Positions 9,011 through 18,782 of a stretch of DNA of 55,112 bases are shown in pieces. Source of the DNA: an uncultured Lachnospiraceae bacterium (GTDB lineage Bacteria; Bacillota; Clostridia; Lachnospirales; Lachnospiraceae); the NCBI GenBank assembly GCA_910586615.1, contig CAJUJP010000025.1, forward strand, positions 4,766 to 59,877. Direction: 5' to 3'. Every line of letters starts with the position of its first letter. The stretch's first letter is position 1. The translations under genes were made by a program, and so were the position numbers. The notes beneath the pieces are model-generated. The model had not been told where the DNA came from. It ran no database searches and saw only the letters and a program-made list of their open reading frames with translations.

Positions 9011-11575
9011 ATGGGTGTAGTACAGAAAGTGTTTGGCACACACAGCGAGAGGGAAATCAGGCGGATTGAAGGTCTTGTTAAAAAAATCGAAGATATGCGT
9101 CCTGCGATGATGGATCTGACGGATGAACAGCTGCGTGATAAAACAAAGGAATATAAGAAGAGACTGGCGGATGGGGCAACCCTGGATGATCTGCTGCCGG
9201 AGGCATATGCCACGGTGAGAGAGGCAGCGCGCAGGATTCTCAATACGGAGCATTACAGAGTACAGCTGATCGGCGGTATTATTTTGCATCAGGGCCGCAT
9301 TGCAGAGATGCGGACTGGTGAAGGAAAGACACAGACCTGTCTTTTACCGGCCTATCTGAATGCATTGGAGGGTAAGGGCGTACATGTCGTAACTGTCAAT
9401 GACTATCTGGCTAAGCGTGATGCGGAGTGGATGGGACAAGTTCATGAGTTTCTGGGATTAAAAGTGGGTGTTGTCCTGAATGATATGAAGTCTGATGAGC
9501 GCAGAGAGGCATATAACTGTGATATCACATATGTGACCAACAATGAGCTTGGTTTTGACTATCTGCGTGATAATATGGTTATCTATAAAGAACAGCTTGT
9601 CCTCAGAGACCTGCATTACGCCATCATCGACGAGGTGGATTCGGTGCTTATCGACGAAGCGCGTACACCGCTCATTATATCCGGACAGAGCGGCAAGTCC
9701 ACGAAGCTGTATGAGGCCTGTGATATTCTGGCCAGACAGCTTACCCGCGGGGAGGACATGGAAGAACTTTCCAAGATTGACGCGATCATGGGTGTTGAGC
9801 GTGAGGAGACTGGCGACTTTATTGTCAATGAGAAGGACAAGGTCGTGAACCTTACGGCACAGGGTGTTGCAAAAGTGGAACGGTTCTTCCAGATTGAGAA
9901 TCTGGCTGACCCGGAGAATCTGGAAATCCAGCATAATATCATACTCGCGTTGCGGGCGCATAATCTGATGTTCCGTGATCAGGATTATGTGGTGAAAGAC
10001 GATCAGGTACTGATTGTGGATGAGTTTACCGGACGTATCATGCCGGGACGCCGTTATTCGGACGGTCTGCATCAGGCCATCGAGGCAAAGGAGCATGTGA
10101 AGGTAAAACGGGAGAGTAAGACGCTGGCGACTATTACCTTCCAGAATTTCTTTAATAAATTTGAGAAAAAAGCAGGTATGACCGGTACCGCGCTCACCGA
10201 GGAAAAAGAGTTCCGCGATATCTACGGTATGGATGTAGTGGAGATTCCTACCAATAAGCCGATTGCGCGTATTGACCATCAGGATTCTGTATATAAAACA
10301 CGAAAAGAGAAGCTGAAAGCGATTGTCGGCGCTGTTAGAGAAGCCCATGACAAAGGGCAGCCGGTATTGGTCGGCACGATCAATATTGATGCGTCCGAGG
10401 AACTGAGCTCTTTACTTAAAAAGAATGGCATCGAGCATAAGGTTCTGAATGCCAAGTTCCATGAAATGGAGGCGGAGATCGTTGCAGATGCCGGTATTCA
10501 CGGGGCAGTGACGATTGCCACCAATATGGCCGGACGTGGAACGGATATCAAGCTTGATGAGGAAGCGAGAGAAGCAGGCGGCCTGATGATCATTGGTACG
10601 GAGCGTCATGAGTCCAGACGTATCGATAACCAGCTGCGCGGCCGAAGCGGACGTCAGGGAGATCCGGGTGAGTCAAGATTTTATATTTCACTGGAAGATG
10701 ACCTGATGCGGCTGTTTGGTTCTGACAGGATGATTACCATGTTTAACGCACTTGGTATTCCTGAAGGACAGGAAATTGAGCATAAAGCACTGACAAAGGC
10801 GATCGAGTCGGCGCAGAAGAAGATTGAGAATAATAACTTCGGGATCAGAAAGAGCCTGTTAGAGTATGATCAGGTCATGAATGAGCAGAGAGAGATCATT
10901 TACGAGGAAAGAAGAAGCGTTCTCAATGGCGAGAGTATGCGGGACGCGATCTATAAGATGATCACGGATATCACGGAAGAATGTGTAGATACCTGCATCG
11001 GTGATGATACTGATTTTGATGAGTGGGACTACAACGAGTTGAATACGCTGCTCCTTACTACCGTACCGTTAAAGCCTCTGAACGCCGGACGTGTATTGAA
11101 ACCGAAGAAGAACAGTCTGAAGCAGCAGTTAAAAGAAGAGGCCGTGAAGCTGTATGAGAGCAAAGAGGCGGAATTTCCGGAGCCGGAGTCGATCCGTGAG
11201 ATTGAGCGTGTGATTCTGCTCAAGGTAATCGACAGAAAGTGGATGGATCATATTGATGATATGGAGCAGCTTCGCCAGGGTGCGGGTCTGCAGGCATATG
11301 CGCAGAAGGATCCTCTTGTGGAATATAAATTAAGCGGATACGAGATGTTTGATGAAATGACGCAGAACATCAAGGAAGAGACGGTTCGCCTGCTCTTCCA
11401 TGTACGTATCGAGCAGAAGGTTGAGAGGGAGCAGGTTGCCAAAGTGACAGGTACCAACAAGGATGACACGCTGCAGAAAGGGCCTGTGAAGCGTGCTGAG
11501 GCCAAAGTTTATCCCAACGATCCGTGTCCTTGCGGTTCCGGTAAGAAATATAAACAGTGTTGTGGAAGAAAATAA
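9011..11575 (+). CDS. secA: Preprotein translocase ATPase SecA
   Basis: An 854-residue motor that drives secretory proteins through SecYEG at the membrane. The Walker A MRTGEGKT lies at about 100-107 and the DEAD-type box DEVDSVLIDEAR near 206. The helicase motif region GRGTDIKL and RGRSGRQGDPG follow. The C-terminal zinc-binding tail CPCGSGKKYKQCC, which binds SecB or membranes in homologues, is complete. The start at 9011 (MGVVQKVFG) fits the family N terminus and length; the frame is open for 42 more codons upstream. prfB follows, as in many Firmicutes. Confidence 0.97.
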   Translation: MGVVQKVFGTHSEREIRRIEGLVKKIEDMRPAMMDLTDEQLRDKTKEYKKRLADGATLDDLLPEAYATVREAARRILNTEHYRVQLIGGIILHQGRIAEMRTGEGKTQTCLLPAYLNALEGKGVHVVTVNDYLAKRDAEWMGQVHEFLGLKVGVVLNDMKSDERREAYNCDITYVTNNELGFDYLRDNMVIYKEQLVLRDLHYAIIDEVDSVLIDEARTPLIISGQSGKSTKLYEACDILARQLTRGEDMEELSKIDAIMGVEREETGDFIVNEKDKVVNLTAQGVAKVERFFQIENLADPENLEIQHNIILALRAHNLMFRDQDYVVKDDQVLIVDEFTGRIMPGRRYSDGLHQAIEAKEHVKVKRESKTLATITFQNFFNKFEKKAGMTGTALTEEKEFRDIYGMDVVEIPTNKPIARIDHQDSVYKTRKEKLKAIVGAVREAHDKGQPVLVGTINIDASEELSSLLKKNGIEHKVLNAKFHEMEAEIVADAGIHGAVTIATNMAGRGTDIKLDEEAREAGGLMIIGTERHESRRIDNQLRGRSGRQGDPGESRFYISLEDDLMRLFGSDRMITMFNALGIPEGQEIEHKALTKAIESAQKKIENNNFGIRKSLLEYDQVMNEQREIIYEERRSVLNGESMRDAIYKMITDITEECVDTCIGDDTDFDEWDYNELNTLLLTTVPLKPLNAGRVLKPKKNSLKQQLKEEAVKLYESKEAEFPEPESIREIERVILLKVIDRKWMDHIDDMEQLRQGAGLQAYAQKDPLVEYKLSGYEMFDEMTQNIKEETVRLLFHVRIEQKVEREQVAKVTGTNKDDTLQKGPVKRAEAKVYPNDPCPCGSGKKYKQCCGRK

Positions 11576-11579
11576 TAAA

Positions 11580-11634
11580 ACATGAAGTTATACTGAGACT
11601 GCAAAAACGCAGTCCAGATATAACTAAATCATGT
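11580..11634. repeat. Palindromic hairpin element, copy 2
   Basis: A 55-bp element matching 3683-3738: it begins ACATGAAGTT, holds GACTGC/GCAGTC and ends AAATCATGT. Almost the whole unit folds on itself (AGTTATA at one side, TATAACT at the other). It separates secA from prfB. Confidence 0.75.
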
Positions 11635-11674
11635 TTGAATACAATCAAATTACATGAAAAGGTGGTGACGTTAA

Positions 11675-12779
11675 GTGGTAGAACTGGATAACATGAAATC
11701 CGAACTCTTGAGTTATGAAAGTCCCTTAGCGGAAGTGAGGGATTCACTTTGACTTAGATAACAAGTCGAAGCGGATTGAAGAACTGGAAATGGAAATGCA
11801 GGCTCCGGACTTCTGGGACGATCCGGAGAAATCCAACCAGAAGATGCGGGAGTCCAAGAGCCTGAAGGATATCGTGGATACGATGAATGGGCTGAGCAGT
11901 CAATATGACGATATCCTGACACTGATCGAGATGGGATATGAGGATAATGACCCGGCGATCATCCCGGATATTGCGGAAGAATTGAAGGAATTCAAAGAAA
12001 CTTTTGAAAATATCCGGATCAATACATTGTTGTCGGGAGAGTATGACAGAAACAATGCGATCCTGAAGCTTAATGCTGGTGCAGGCGGTACGGAGAGCTG
12101 CGACTGGTGCAGCATGTTGTACCGCATGTATACAAGATGGGCGGAACGCAAAGGATTTGCGTTGGAGGTACTGGATTATCTGGACGGTGACGAGGCCGGA
12201 ATCAAATCTGTGACATTCCAGATTAACGGCGAGAATGCATACGGGTATCTGAAATCGGAGAAGGGCGTACACAGGCTTGTGCGTATTTCGCCTTTTAATG
12301 CCCAGGGCAAACGTCAGACCTCTTTTGTGTCTCTGGATGTAATGCCGGATATCAAGGAAGATGTGGACGTGAAAATCCGGGACGAAGATATCCGTGTGGA
12401 TACCTACCGAAGCAGCGGCGCGGGTGGACAGCATATCAATAAGACTTCCTCCGCCATTCGAATTACCCATTTTCCTACGGGTATCGTGGTGACCTGTCAG
12501 AATGAACGGTCCCAGTTTCAGAACAAAGATAAGGCTATGCAGATGTTGAAGGCGAAGCTGTATATGCTTAAACAGGAAGAAAATGCAGAGAAACTGTCCG
12601 GTATCCGGGGCGATGTGAAAGAGATCGGCTGGGGTAACCAGATCCGTTCTTATGTGATGCAGCCCTATACAATGGTGAAAGATCACAGGACGGAAGAGGA
12701 ATCGGGCAATGTCAATGCAGTGATGGACGGCGCCATAGATCTGTTTATCAATGCCTATCTCCGGTGGATCAATGCCTGA
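11675..12779 (+). CDS. prfB: Peptide chain release factor 2, programmed +1 frameshift
   Basis: RF2 releases finished peptides at UGA and UAA stops. The coding sequence starts at GTG 11675, about ten bases after AGGTGG. It reads 25 codons to CTT TGA at 11747-11752 and continues in the +1 frame from GAC 11751, giving 367 residues. The shift site CTTTGAC, with GTGAGGG a few bases upstream, matches the known RF2 autoregulatory frameshift. The stop-reading tripeptide SPF is at 205-207 and the catalytic GGQ at 250-252. RF2 shortage makes the ribosome pause at UGA and shift, so the protein controls its own level. A finder without frameshift support would call only 11790-12779. Confidence 0.95.
11735..11753 (+). 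promoter_or_regulatory. RF2 programmed frameshift site
   Basis: An SD-like GTGAGGGA precedes CTT TGA C. The in-frame UGA followed by C is a poor terminator and favours slippage of the Leu tRNA from CUU to UUU. Confidence 0.93.
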
Positions 12780-12865
12780 AAGGGCAGTTTGTGCCAGAGG
12801 CGGGGTATGCCAGGATTAGAATAGACTGTCCGGCCATACACAATATCTGTAATAGAAAACATGTC

Positions 12866-12908
12866 AAAAACCCTGAGTGATGATCAGTTGATTTTACTCC
12901 GGGTTTTT
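12866..12908 (+). terminator. Terminator after prfB
   Basis: AAAAACCCTGAGT (12866-12878) pairs with ACTCCGGGTTTTT (12896-12908), with one G-U pair. It ends in a T-run. Confidence 0.8.
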
Positions 12909-12952
12909 CTGTTAGACCATTTGATTTCGGAGGAGAAAGAAAAGAGGAGATT

Positions 12953-13885
12953 ATGAACAATCGCGAACTGGCCGGGAAACTGACGGAAAATATGAACCGC
13001 TTTTTTGTGGGGAAGGAAGATGTAGTGGAAAACCTGTTGATCTGCCTGGCAGCAGGTGGACATGTACTGCTGGAAGATGTGCCGGGTGTGGGCAAGACTA
13101 CGCTGGCTCTGATCCTGGCAAAGAGTACGGGATGCAGCTTCGGGCGTATCCAGTTTACACCGGATACACTGCCGGGAGATGTGACAGGAGTGTCAGTATA
13201 CCATATGAATACCGGTGAATTTGTCTACCAGCCAGGGGCAGTCATGAACCAGATCCTGCTGGCCGACGAAATCAACAGAACGTCTCCGAAAACGCAGGCC
13301 AGTCTGTTGGAGGCAATGGCGGAAGGCCAGGTCACGGTGGACGGAAACGCACATGAGCTTCCACGCCCGTTTTTTGTAATTGCAACGCAGAATCCTGTGG
13401 AATTTCTGGGCACTTATCCGCTGCCGGAGGCACAGATGGACCGTTTTATGATGCAGCTTACCATTGGATATCCGGACAGAGAGCAAGAAATCAGGATGGC
13501 ATCGCAGTTCCTGCGGGGTGAGACAACAGAGCGGGTTCAGGCTGTATGCTGTGCGGAGGATCTTCAGGAACTGCAGCGGGAGGCGGCCGGGATCACGGTA
13601 AAAGAATCCGTATTGGGATATATGGAGGATATTGTCTGTCTTACCCGGCAGGAGAAGCGGTTTGTCACCGGTGCAAGCCCGCGGGCTATGCTGGCCATAG
13701 TGCGGGCATCCCAGGCCCGGGCTTTCTTCCGGGAGCGTGATTATGTGAAACCGGATGACGTGAAGGCGGTGGCAATGCAGGTACTTGGGCATAGAATAGC
13801 GCTGTCCGCCGAAGCGAGAATCCGGAAGGAGGATAAGGATAAGATTCTCAAGAGTCTGATTGTTCAGGCGAAGATACCTGTATAG
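12953..13885 (+). CDS. MoxR family AAA+ ATPase
   Basis: A 310-residue chaperone-like ATPase. The Walker A PGVGKTT lies at about 44-50 and the Walker B/sensor ADEINRTSPKTQ near 102. An AAA lid domain fills the C-terminal third. MoxR proteins typically help load or mature partner proteins, often those with VWA or DUF58 domains. Here the partner is probably the DUF58 protein encoded next, with a membrane transglutaminase-like protein after it. GGAGGAG lies upstream. The three genes form the conserved MoxR-DUF58-transglutaminase arrangement seen in many bacteria; its physiological role is uncertain. Confidence 0.9.
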   Translation: MNNRELAGKLTENMNRFFVGKEDVVENLLICLAAGGHVLLEDVPGVGKTTLALILAKSTGCSFGRIQFTPDTLPGDVTGVSVYHMNTGEFVYQPGAVMNQILLADEINRTSPKTQASLLEAMAEGQVTVDGNAHELPRPFFVIATQNPVEFLGTYPLPEAQMDRFMMQLTIGYPDREQEIRMASQFLRGETTERVQAVCCAEDLQELQREAAGITVKESVLGYMEDIVCLTRQEKRFVTGASPRAMLAIVRASQARAFFRERDYVKPDDVKAVAMQVLGHRIALSAEARIRKEDKDKILKSLIVQAKIPV

Positions 13886-13988
13886 GATCATGCCGGGATG
13901 AAAAGATTTTGGATGTCCGGGAATGCATAAACGGCTGGAATGGCATGTTAAAAAAGCATGTTACTTGGATTGAAAGGTATATTTGTTT

Positions 13989-15155
13989 ATGAAACTGCGC
14001 AGGTGGATTCTTTTAGATTTATGGGTATTGTCGCTGGCTGCTATCAGCTGCTACGGGGGTGCGGTCAGTTATGGTATTTTCTGGGGCATTACGTTTGTGC
14101 CGGTCATTTCGCTGCTTTATCTGGCAGTGGTCTTTCTGCGTCTCAGAATTTTTCAGCAGATTGAAAATAACCATATGGTATGCGGGCAGGCAGCGCCTTA
14201 TCTTTTTGTGATAAAAAATGAAAGCCGTTGTCTTTTTGCGGGAATCAGTGTATCCATGTTTTCTTCTTTTTCCATGGTGGAAGAACTGCCGGGAGATGTG
14301 GAATATGAGCTGCTTCCGGGGGATAAGTGGACTTTTGAGACCAGGTTAACCTGCCGTTACAGAGGTGAGTATGAGGTGGGTGTAAAGGAAATTATCATGA
14401 CGGATTTTCTCCGACTGTTCCGGATAAGCTATCAGATTCCCAATGCCGTTAAAGCGCAGGTGCTTCCGAGAGTGACCCGGGTGACAGGGTTGAAAAGTGT
14501 GGCCGGCCTGATCTCATTTGCCCGAAGGGAATCCTTGTGTGAGCGGACAGAACCGGATATTGTGGTGCGTGATTATGCCCCGGGGGATGCCGTAAAGCAG
14601 ATCCATTGGAAAGCTTCGGCCAGAGAGCAGAAACTGAAAGTGAGAAACAGGATCGGTGAAGAAAAACAAGGTATTTCGATCCTGTGGGATACCGGACGGG
14701 ACAGTGCAGACCCTCGGGAGTATCTTCCTGTGGAGGATAAAATGCTTGAGATCGTGCTGGCTCTGGGAGTCTTTTTTGCAGAAAAAAATATTGTCTTTTC
14801 AGATTACTGCGGACAGAGTGGTGCGACAGGCGGACAGGTGAGGGGAATCGTGGACTTTGACGGTTTTTACCGGCGGGTGTCTGAGGTAGTGTTTGACGGG
14901 AATGAAGATTTCCATGTGCTGTTTGCGGAACTGGCAGAGAGGGGCGTATTTGCGGCCTGCAGGATTCTCTTTTGCGTGGTGCAGGAGATGGACGATGAGA
15001 TGCTGAACATGGCGGAGGAACTGGACCGGGCGGGGACATTGTCTGTTTTTTATGTGGTGACGGATGCGGATATGGAGCGGTATGTGAGGCAGAGCAGCGA
15101 GCGGCATCAGATCATTCCTGTTCCCGTGTCGGCTGAACTGGAAGGGGTCTTATGA
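13989..15155 (+). CDS. DUF58 domain membrane protein
   Basis: A 388-residue protein with two N-terminal transmembrane segments (about 8-55), followed by a beta-rich region and the DUF58 core. The hallmark DYAPGDAVKQIHWKASA lies near 190-210. DUF58 proteins resemble VWA folds and pair with MoxR ATPases. ATG 13989 is chosen over the ATG two codons upstream because of its spacing to AAAGG. Its stop overlaps the start of the transglutaminase gene (ATGATGG), indicating translational coupling. Confidence 0.85.
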   Translation: MKLRRWILLDLWVLSLAAISCYGGAVSYGIFWGITFVPVISLLYLAVVFLRLRIFQQIENNHMVCGQAAPYLFVIKNESRCLFAGISVSMFSSFSMVEELPGDVEYELLPGDKWTFETRLTCRYRGEYEVGVKEIIMTDFLRLFRISYQIPNAVKAQVLPRVTRVTGLKSVAGLISFARRESLCERTEPDIVVRDYAPGDAVKQIHWKASAREQKLKVRNRIGEEKQGISILWDTGRDSADPREYLPVEDKMLEIVLALGVFFAEKNIVFSDYCGQSGATGGQVRGIVDFDGFYRRVSEVVFDGNEDFHVLFAELAERGVFAACRILFCVVQEMDDEMLNMAEELDRAGTLSVFYVVTDADMERYVRQSSERHQIIPVPVSAELEGVL

Positions 15156-17548
15156 TGGACAGGCTGATCCGATGGAATGAAAAAAGTACCTGGCGTGTGG
15201 TGAATGCGGCACTGCTCACCGTTATCGTGATTCTTGGCGGCGGCAGAATGTTGGGCATCTTTTCGCCCGGTCCATGGCATATTCTGACTGGTGCGGCAGC
15301 TTTTCTGGCACTGATGCTGTGGGATCATGTTTCCGTGCGCGGGCAGCTTATGGGACTGACCGGCGCGGCGGCTCTTTTTACAAGTATGGGTGCAGCGGCG
15401 GGCTGGCAGGAATGTCTGAACTTTTTCCGTGCATATGCGGGCTGGCTTGGAGGCAGTCCGGCGCAGCGGACGGAGTGGGCTGTGGGATTCGAATTGCTGC
15501 AGACACTGTTTCTTGTGCTGGTCTGTTATGTTCTCAGACTTCTGATGGAAAAGGATTTCCGGCTGCAGCTTGCGGGGGCATTGCTTGTTCTGACAGTGCT
15601 TCTTTTTTCTCTTTTTCGGGAAAAAGAATTGTCAAAAGCCTGTGTGGCATTTGTTCTGTGCTATGTTCTGCTGACCTGTGCGGAGTGGATCCAGATCTGC
15701 TGGAAAAAGGAAAAAGGGCGGGGCAGGGAGGCATATATGTTGAGACTTATGCCCTTTGCGGCGGCACATTTTCTTCTGCTTATGGTGTCCACAGCCCCGG
15801 AAAAGCCATATGACTGGCAGATTGTCAAGAATGTATACCGGCAGATGCGGGAGTCTTTCACGAAGCTGACTCAAAACATTGCAGGCGCGGGGGATGAAAA
15901 CTATGATCTGAGTCTGGCCGGATTTTCCGGGAGCGGACAGATCGGCGGAGACCTGCAGGAAGAGAACCGTGAGATCATGCGAATCTTTGATAAAAACGGT
16001 CTGGTAACCAATGTGTATCTGAGCGGCAATGTTTATGACAAATTTGATGGACAGGGCTGGAAGCAGACGGACCGGGACAGTACAAAGGAACGGTATCTGG
16101 ACACGATAGAGACGGTATATGCCCTGCGCAGGTATGATAACAGCTTTTTTACGGATTATCTGCGGTATGCGGATTTTAAGGTGGAGTACCGTTATTTCCG
16201 CTCGGAATATTTGTTTTTGCCGCTGAAAACCATGCATGTTATACAAGATGGAAAAACCCTTGATTTCAGGCAGGAGGGAGGCAGTCTCTTTTTTGACCGC
16301 GGGAAAGGATATGGAGCGGAATACGAGGTGTTCTTTTATCAAATGAACGGTGGAAGAGAGTCCTTCGACAGATTCCTTGAAGAAACAAGAGGTACAGGAA
16401 AAGAAGCCGGAAACACAGCAGATCAGGAGATACTGGACGGCCTTCTCAGGGATCTGAAAAGAAAAACAGGTGTGGAGATTTCACCGGCGGCTCTGGATGC
16501 CCACAGACAATATGTCTATGAACATTATCTGGAAGAGGTGTCAGTCTCCGGCGAAACGCAGCAGTATCTGGATGAGATTACTGCGGGGGCGGAGACGGAT
16601 CTGGAAAAGCTGCGGGCAATCGAGACGGCGCTTCATACTTTTTCTTATACGTTGTCACCGGGGAAGCTGCCCGCCGGGATCAGGGACGGCGGAGCATTTT
16701 TGGATTATTTTTTGCTTGAAGGCAGGAGAGGGTACTGTAGTCATTTTGCTACGGCATTCACACTGCTTGCCAGAAAAGAGGGTTTTCCGGCGCGTTACGT
16801 ACAGGGGTTCTGTGTTCCTGCAAGCGGAAAGGAAGAAACGGAGGTCTACTCTTATATGGCCCATGCGTGGCCGGAGGTATATCTGGACGGCATCGGATGG
16901 ATTCCCTTTGAGCCTACGCCGGGTTATTCGGAAATGCGGTATTGCCCATGGGAAACTCGTGGAGGGGAAGATTCCGGTTTTTCTGACGGCGGAAGGGAAG
17001 GGGAAAATGCAGGTATTGAGAGACAGGAGAGCATCCGGAGGCAGTCTGAGAGGGACTTGGAGGGAACGGATTCCGGAGAGAAGGGAGAAGACGGGGAGCA
17101 GGAAAACAACACCCGGATCTTGACAGGACCAGGTATAGTGCGGTTTCTGGAAATTTTTGGCGGGGCGGTTTTTTCTGTTTTGTGCGGGGTGTTGATCATC
17201 CTTGTGCTGACCCGGCTGACGGGCATATACCGTTATCGGAGAATGAAAGAGGGGGAGAAGCTGCGAACGGAAGTTTACCGGAATATACAGATTCTTTCTC
17301 TGCTGGGAGTCGGACGTGAAGAGGAGACGCTGGAAGAATACAGACTGCGGGCGGAGAGGATCCTTACGGAGAAAGACTGCCTGCAGTTTCTGGAAAGCTA
17401 CGAAGAGATCCTGTACGGCCGCCGGGAAGCAGACAGGCATATATTGGAGGAGACGATCCGGCAGCAGAGAGCGCTCACTGCAATCCTGAAAAAGAGAAAG
17501 CGCGGGACATATTTCTTTTATCTGCTTTTCCGGACCAGATCCAGATAG
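15152..17548 (+). CDS. Transglutaminase-like membrane protein (TgpA/DUF3488 type)
   Basis: A 798-residue membrane protein. About six hydrophobic segments fill the first 215 residues, then comes a large external region with the transglutaminase core. Cys529 in GYCSHFATAF and His571 in HAWPEVYL are visible; the third acidic residue appears as Glu in PFEPTPGY, where many homologues have Asp. A polar linker (about 605-655) leads to another membrane segment and a C-terminal cytoplasmic DUF4129-like region. The fold suggests a cysteine protease or cross-linking enzyme, but the substrate is unknown. The 3' end overlaps the convergent DUF975 gene by 31 bp. Confidence 0.85.
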   Translation: MMDRLIRWNEKSTWRVVNAALLTVIVILGGGRMLGIFSPGPWHILTGAAAFLALMLWDHVSVRGQLMGLTGAAALFTSMGAAAGWQECLNFFRAYAGWLGGSPAQRTEWAVGFELLQTLFLVLVCYVLRLLMEKDFRLQLAGALLVLTVLLFSLFREKELSKACVAFVLCYVLLTCAEWIQICWKKEKGRGREAYMLRLMPFAAAHFLLLMVSTAPEKPYDWQIVKNVYRQMRESFTKLTQNIAGAGDENYDLSLAGFSGSGQIGGDLQEENREIMRIFDKNGLVTNVYLSGNVYDKFDGQGWKQTDRDSTKERYLDTIETVYALRRYDNSFFTDYLRYADFKVEYRYFRSEYLFLPLKTMHVIQDGKTLDFRQEGGSLFFDRGKGYGAEYEVFFYQMNGGRESFDRFLEETRGTGKEAGNTADQEILDGLLRDLKRKTGVEISPAALDAHRQYVYEHYLEEVSVSGETQQYLDEITAGAETDLEKLRAIETALHTFSYTLSPGKLPAGIRDGGAFLDYFLLEGRRGYCSHFATAFTLLARKEGFPARYVQGFCVPASGKEETEVYSYMAHAWPEVYLDGIGWIPFEPTPGYSEMRYCPWETRGGEDSGFSDGGREGENAGIERQESIRRQSERDLEGTDSGEKGEDGEQENNTRILTGPGIVRFLEIFGGAVFSVLCGVLIILVLTRLTGIYRYRRMKEGEKLRTEVYRNIQILSLLGVGREEETLEEYRLRAERILTEKDCLQFLESYEEILYGRREADRHILEETIRQQRALTAILKKRKRGTYFFYLLFRTRSR

Positions 17549-18276
17549 AATTCGGCCAGTGCGGCATTCATACAGGGGATGATCCACAGCATGGCGATGC
17601 CGCAGGAAAAAAGGCTTAACAGCATAAGCGGCAGGAAACTGAGATAGAGACAAAGCAGTTTGTGTTTGTGACCGGCCATCAGGCGGCGGCTGGCCGAAAG
17701 CAGTTCTCGTGCCGAATACTGCGGAAAATCATGAAGCAGAAAAAATGCCTGCCCGTAAAACAGACTGGCGATCACAGGAACGATACCTGACAGGAGGATG
17801 GACGCTGCGTAGAGCAGCAGTTCATCATACCCGGAGGAAAGCGTTACACGGGCGGCCAGAATAAATCTGGGAAGATCACCCAGACAGGCGAATAGCGAAA
17901 GCCAGAACTGTACGAGAAGCGCTTTTTCCGGAAAAAAGCGGAAGCCGTAAAATACGTCTCCGCTGACGGCATACTGCCCGCAGACGATCTTTAAGTAAAA
18001 ATACGCAAAACCGGAAGAGAACAGCCCGGTCACGACGGAAATCACAAATGAGACTGCGGAATACAGAAATGTGCCCATCAGAGTACCTGTGCCTCCGGTA
18101 AAAATGAGAGCCATCAGCGTCAGGCAGACTGTGCTGAATGACACAAGAATACCTGCACCGATGGCGGCTCCATAATATCCGAACATGTGCTCTCTGGCGG
18201 AAGCCTTAAGCTCCGAAGAAGAACGGAGTCCGCAGCAAGGTGCGTACTCCTGGTCAAAATTGTTGTCGCTGTTCAT
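17518..18276 (-). CDS. DUF975 family integral membrane protein
   Basis: A 252-residue protein with about six hydrophobic segments, after a polar N terminus that contains SELKASARE. This is the usual beginning of the DUF975 domain. Function is unknown; the fold is shared by many Firmicute membrane proteins. A strong TTAGGAGG precedes the ATG. It is the last of three minus-strand genes spaced about 20 bp apart (19175 to 17518), and it overlaps the transglutaminase gene tail to tail. Confidence 0.75.
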   Translation of the reverse strand: MNSDNNFDQEYAPCCGLRSSSELKASAREHMFGYYGAAIGAGILVSFSTVCLTLMALIFTGGTGTLMGTFLYSAVSFVISVVTGLFSSGFAYFYLKIVCGQYAVSGDVFYGFRFFPEKALLVQFWLSLFACLGDLPRFILAARVTLSSGYDELLLYAASILLSGIVPVIASLFYGQAFFLLHDFPQYSARELLSASRRLMAGHKHKLLCLYLSFLPLMLLSLFSCGIAMLWIIPCMNAALAEFYLDLVRKSR

Positions 18277-18294
18277 GATAAACCTCCTAACCCG

Positions 18295-18762
18295 TCAGAA
18301 CCCGGTGTCGAAATTCATGCCCCGGTACTTGCCGGCAGCGTCGGAGGCCTTCATCTCTTTCTGGTAGGGATTCTCTTCGTTATAGTATTTGATCTGTGTG
18401 GCAGTGGTGCCGCCGGACACGTATGTGCGGCCGCATTCGGGGCACACAGATGTACGGATGGAAACGTTGCAGGCTACCACTTTGCCGTTATTTTCTGCGG
18501 CATCCTTATAGGCATTGTTCACATGTTCCTGTTCGTGGCTGCGTACCCGCGATGCAGCCGCAGTGGGATCGATGTGGGAAGGAGCCTTGAAAGATACATT
18601 TTCGTCAGAGCCGTCCTGATATTTACGCTCTTTACATGTCTGGCATTCTGCGGGGGAAGATTCCTTGCCGGCTTTCCTTTCGGTGGATTCGCCCGGATTG
18701 CGGATAACGGTGTGTTCCGCTGACGCCTCTTTGCCATAGGAGTAATTGATTCCGTTGATCAT
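18295..18762 (-). CDS. Putative HExxH metalloprotein with CxxC motifs
   Basis: A 155-residue protein with no signal peptide or membrane segment. The central HEQEH (76-80) is an HExxH zinc-protease-like motif, flanked by Ser/Arg-rich SRVRS and VNNAY. A CxxC lies before it (40-43) and another after it (107-110), with a further Cys at 98; these could bind a structural metal. The stretch KYQDGSDENVSFKAP looks strongly conserved in style. This resembles the SprA-related putative metalloprotease group, but assignment is by motif only. It is the middle gene of a three-gene minus-strand operon. A weak AAAGG is the likely ribosome binding site. Confidence 0.6.
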   Translation of the reverse strand: MINGINYSYGKEASAEHTVIRNPGESTERKAGKESSPAECQTCKERKYQDGSDENVSFKAPSHIDPTAAASRVRSHEQEHVNNAYKDAAENNGKVVACNVSIRTSVCPECGRTYVSGGTTATQIKYYNEENPYQKEMKASDAAGKYRGMNFDTGF

Positions 18763-18782
18763 AACGCACCAGCCTTTCTTTT

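Noticed and set aside
9458..10348. Open frame of 296 codons on the minus strand within secA
   Set aside because: It is antisense to highly conserved SecA motifs and has an unnatural composition.
11754..12686. Open frame of 310 codons on the minus strand over prfB
   Set aside because: Antisense to RF2; no start signal or recognisable family.
18187..18723. Open frame of 178 codons on the plus strand
   Set aside because: It is opposite the HExxH gene, whose ribosome binding spacing and motif pattern are better.
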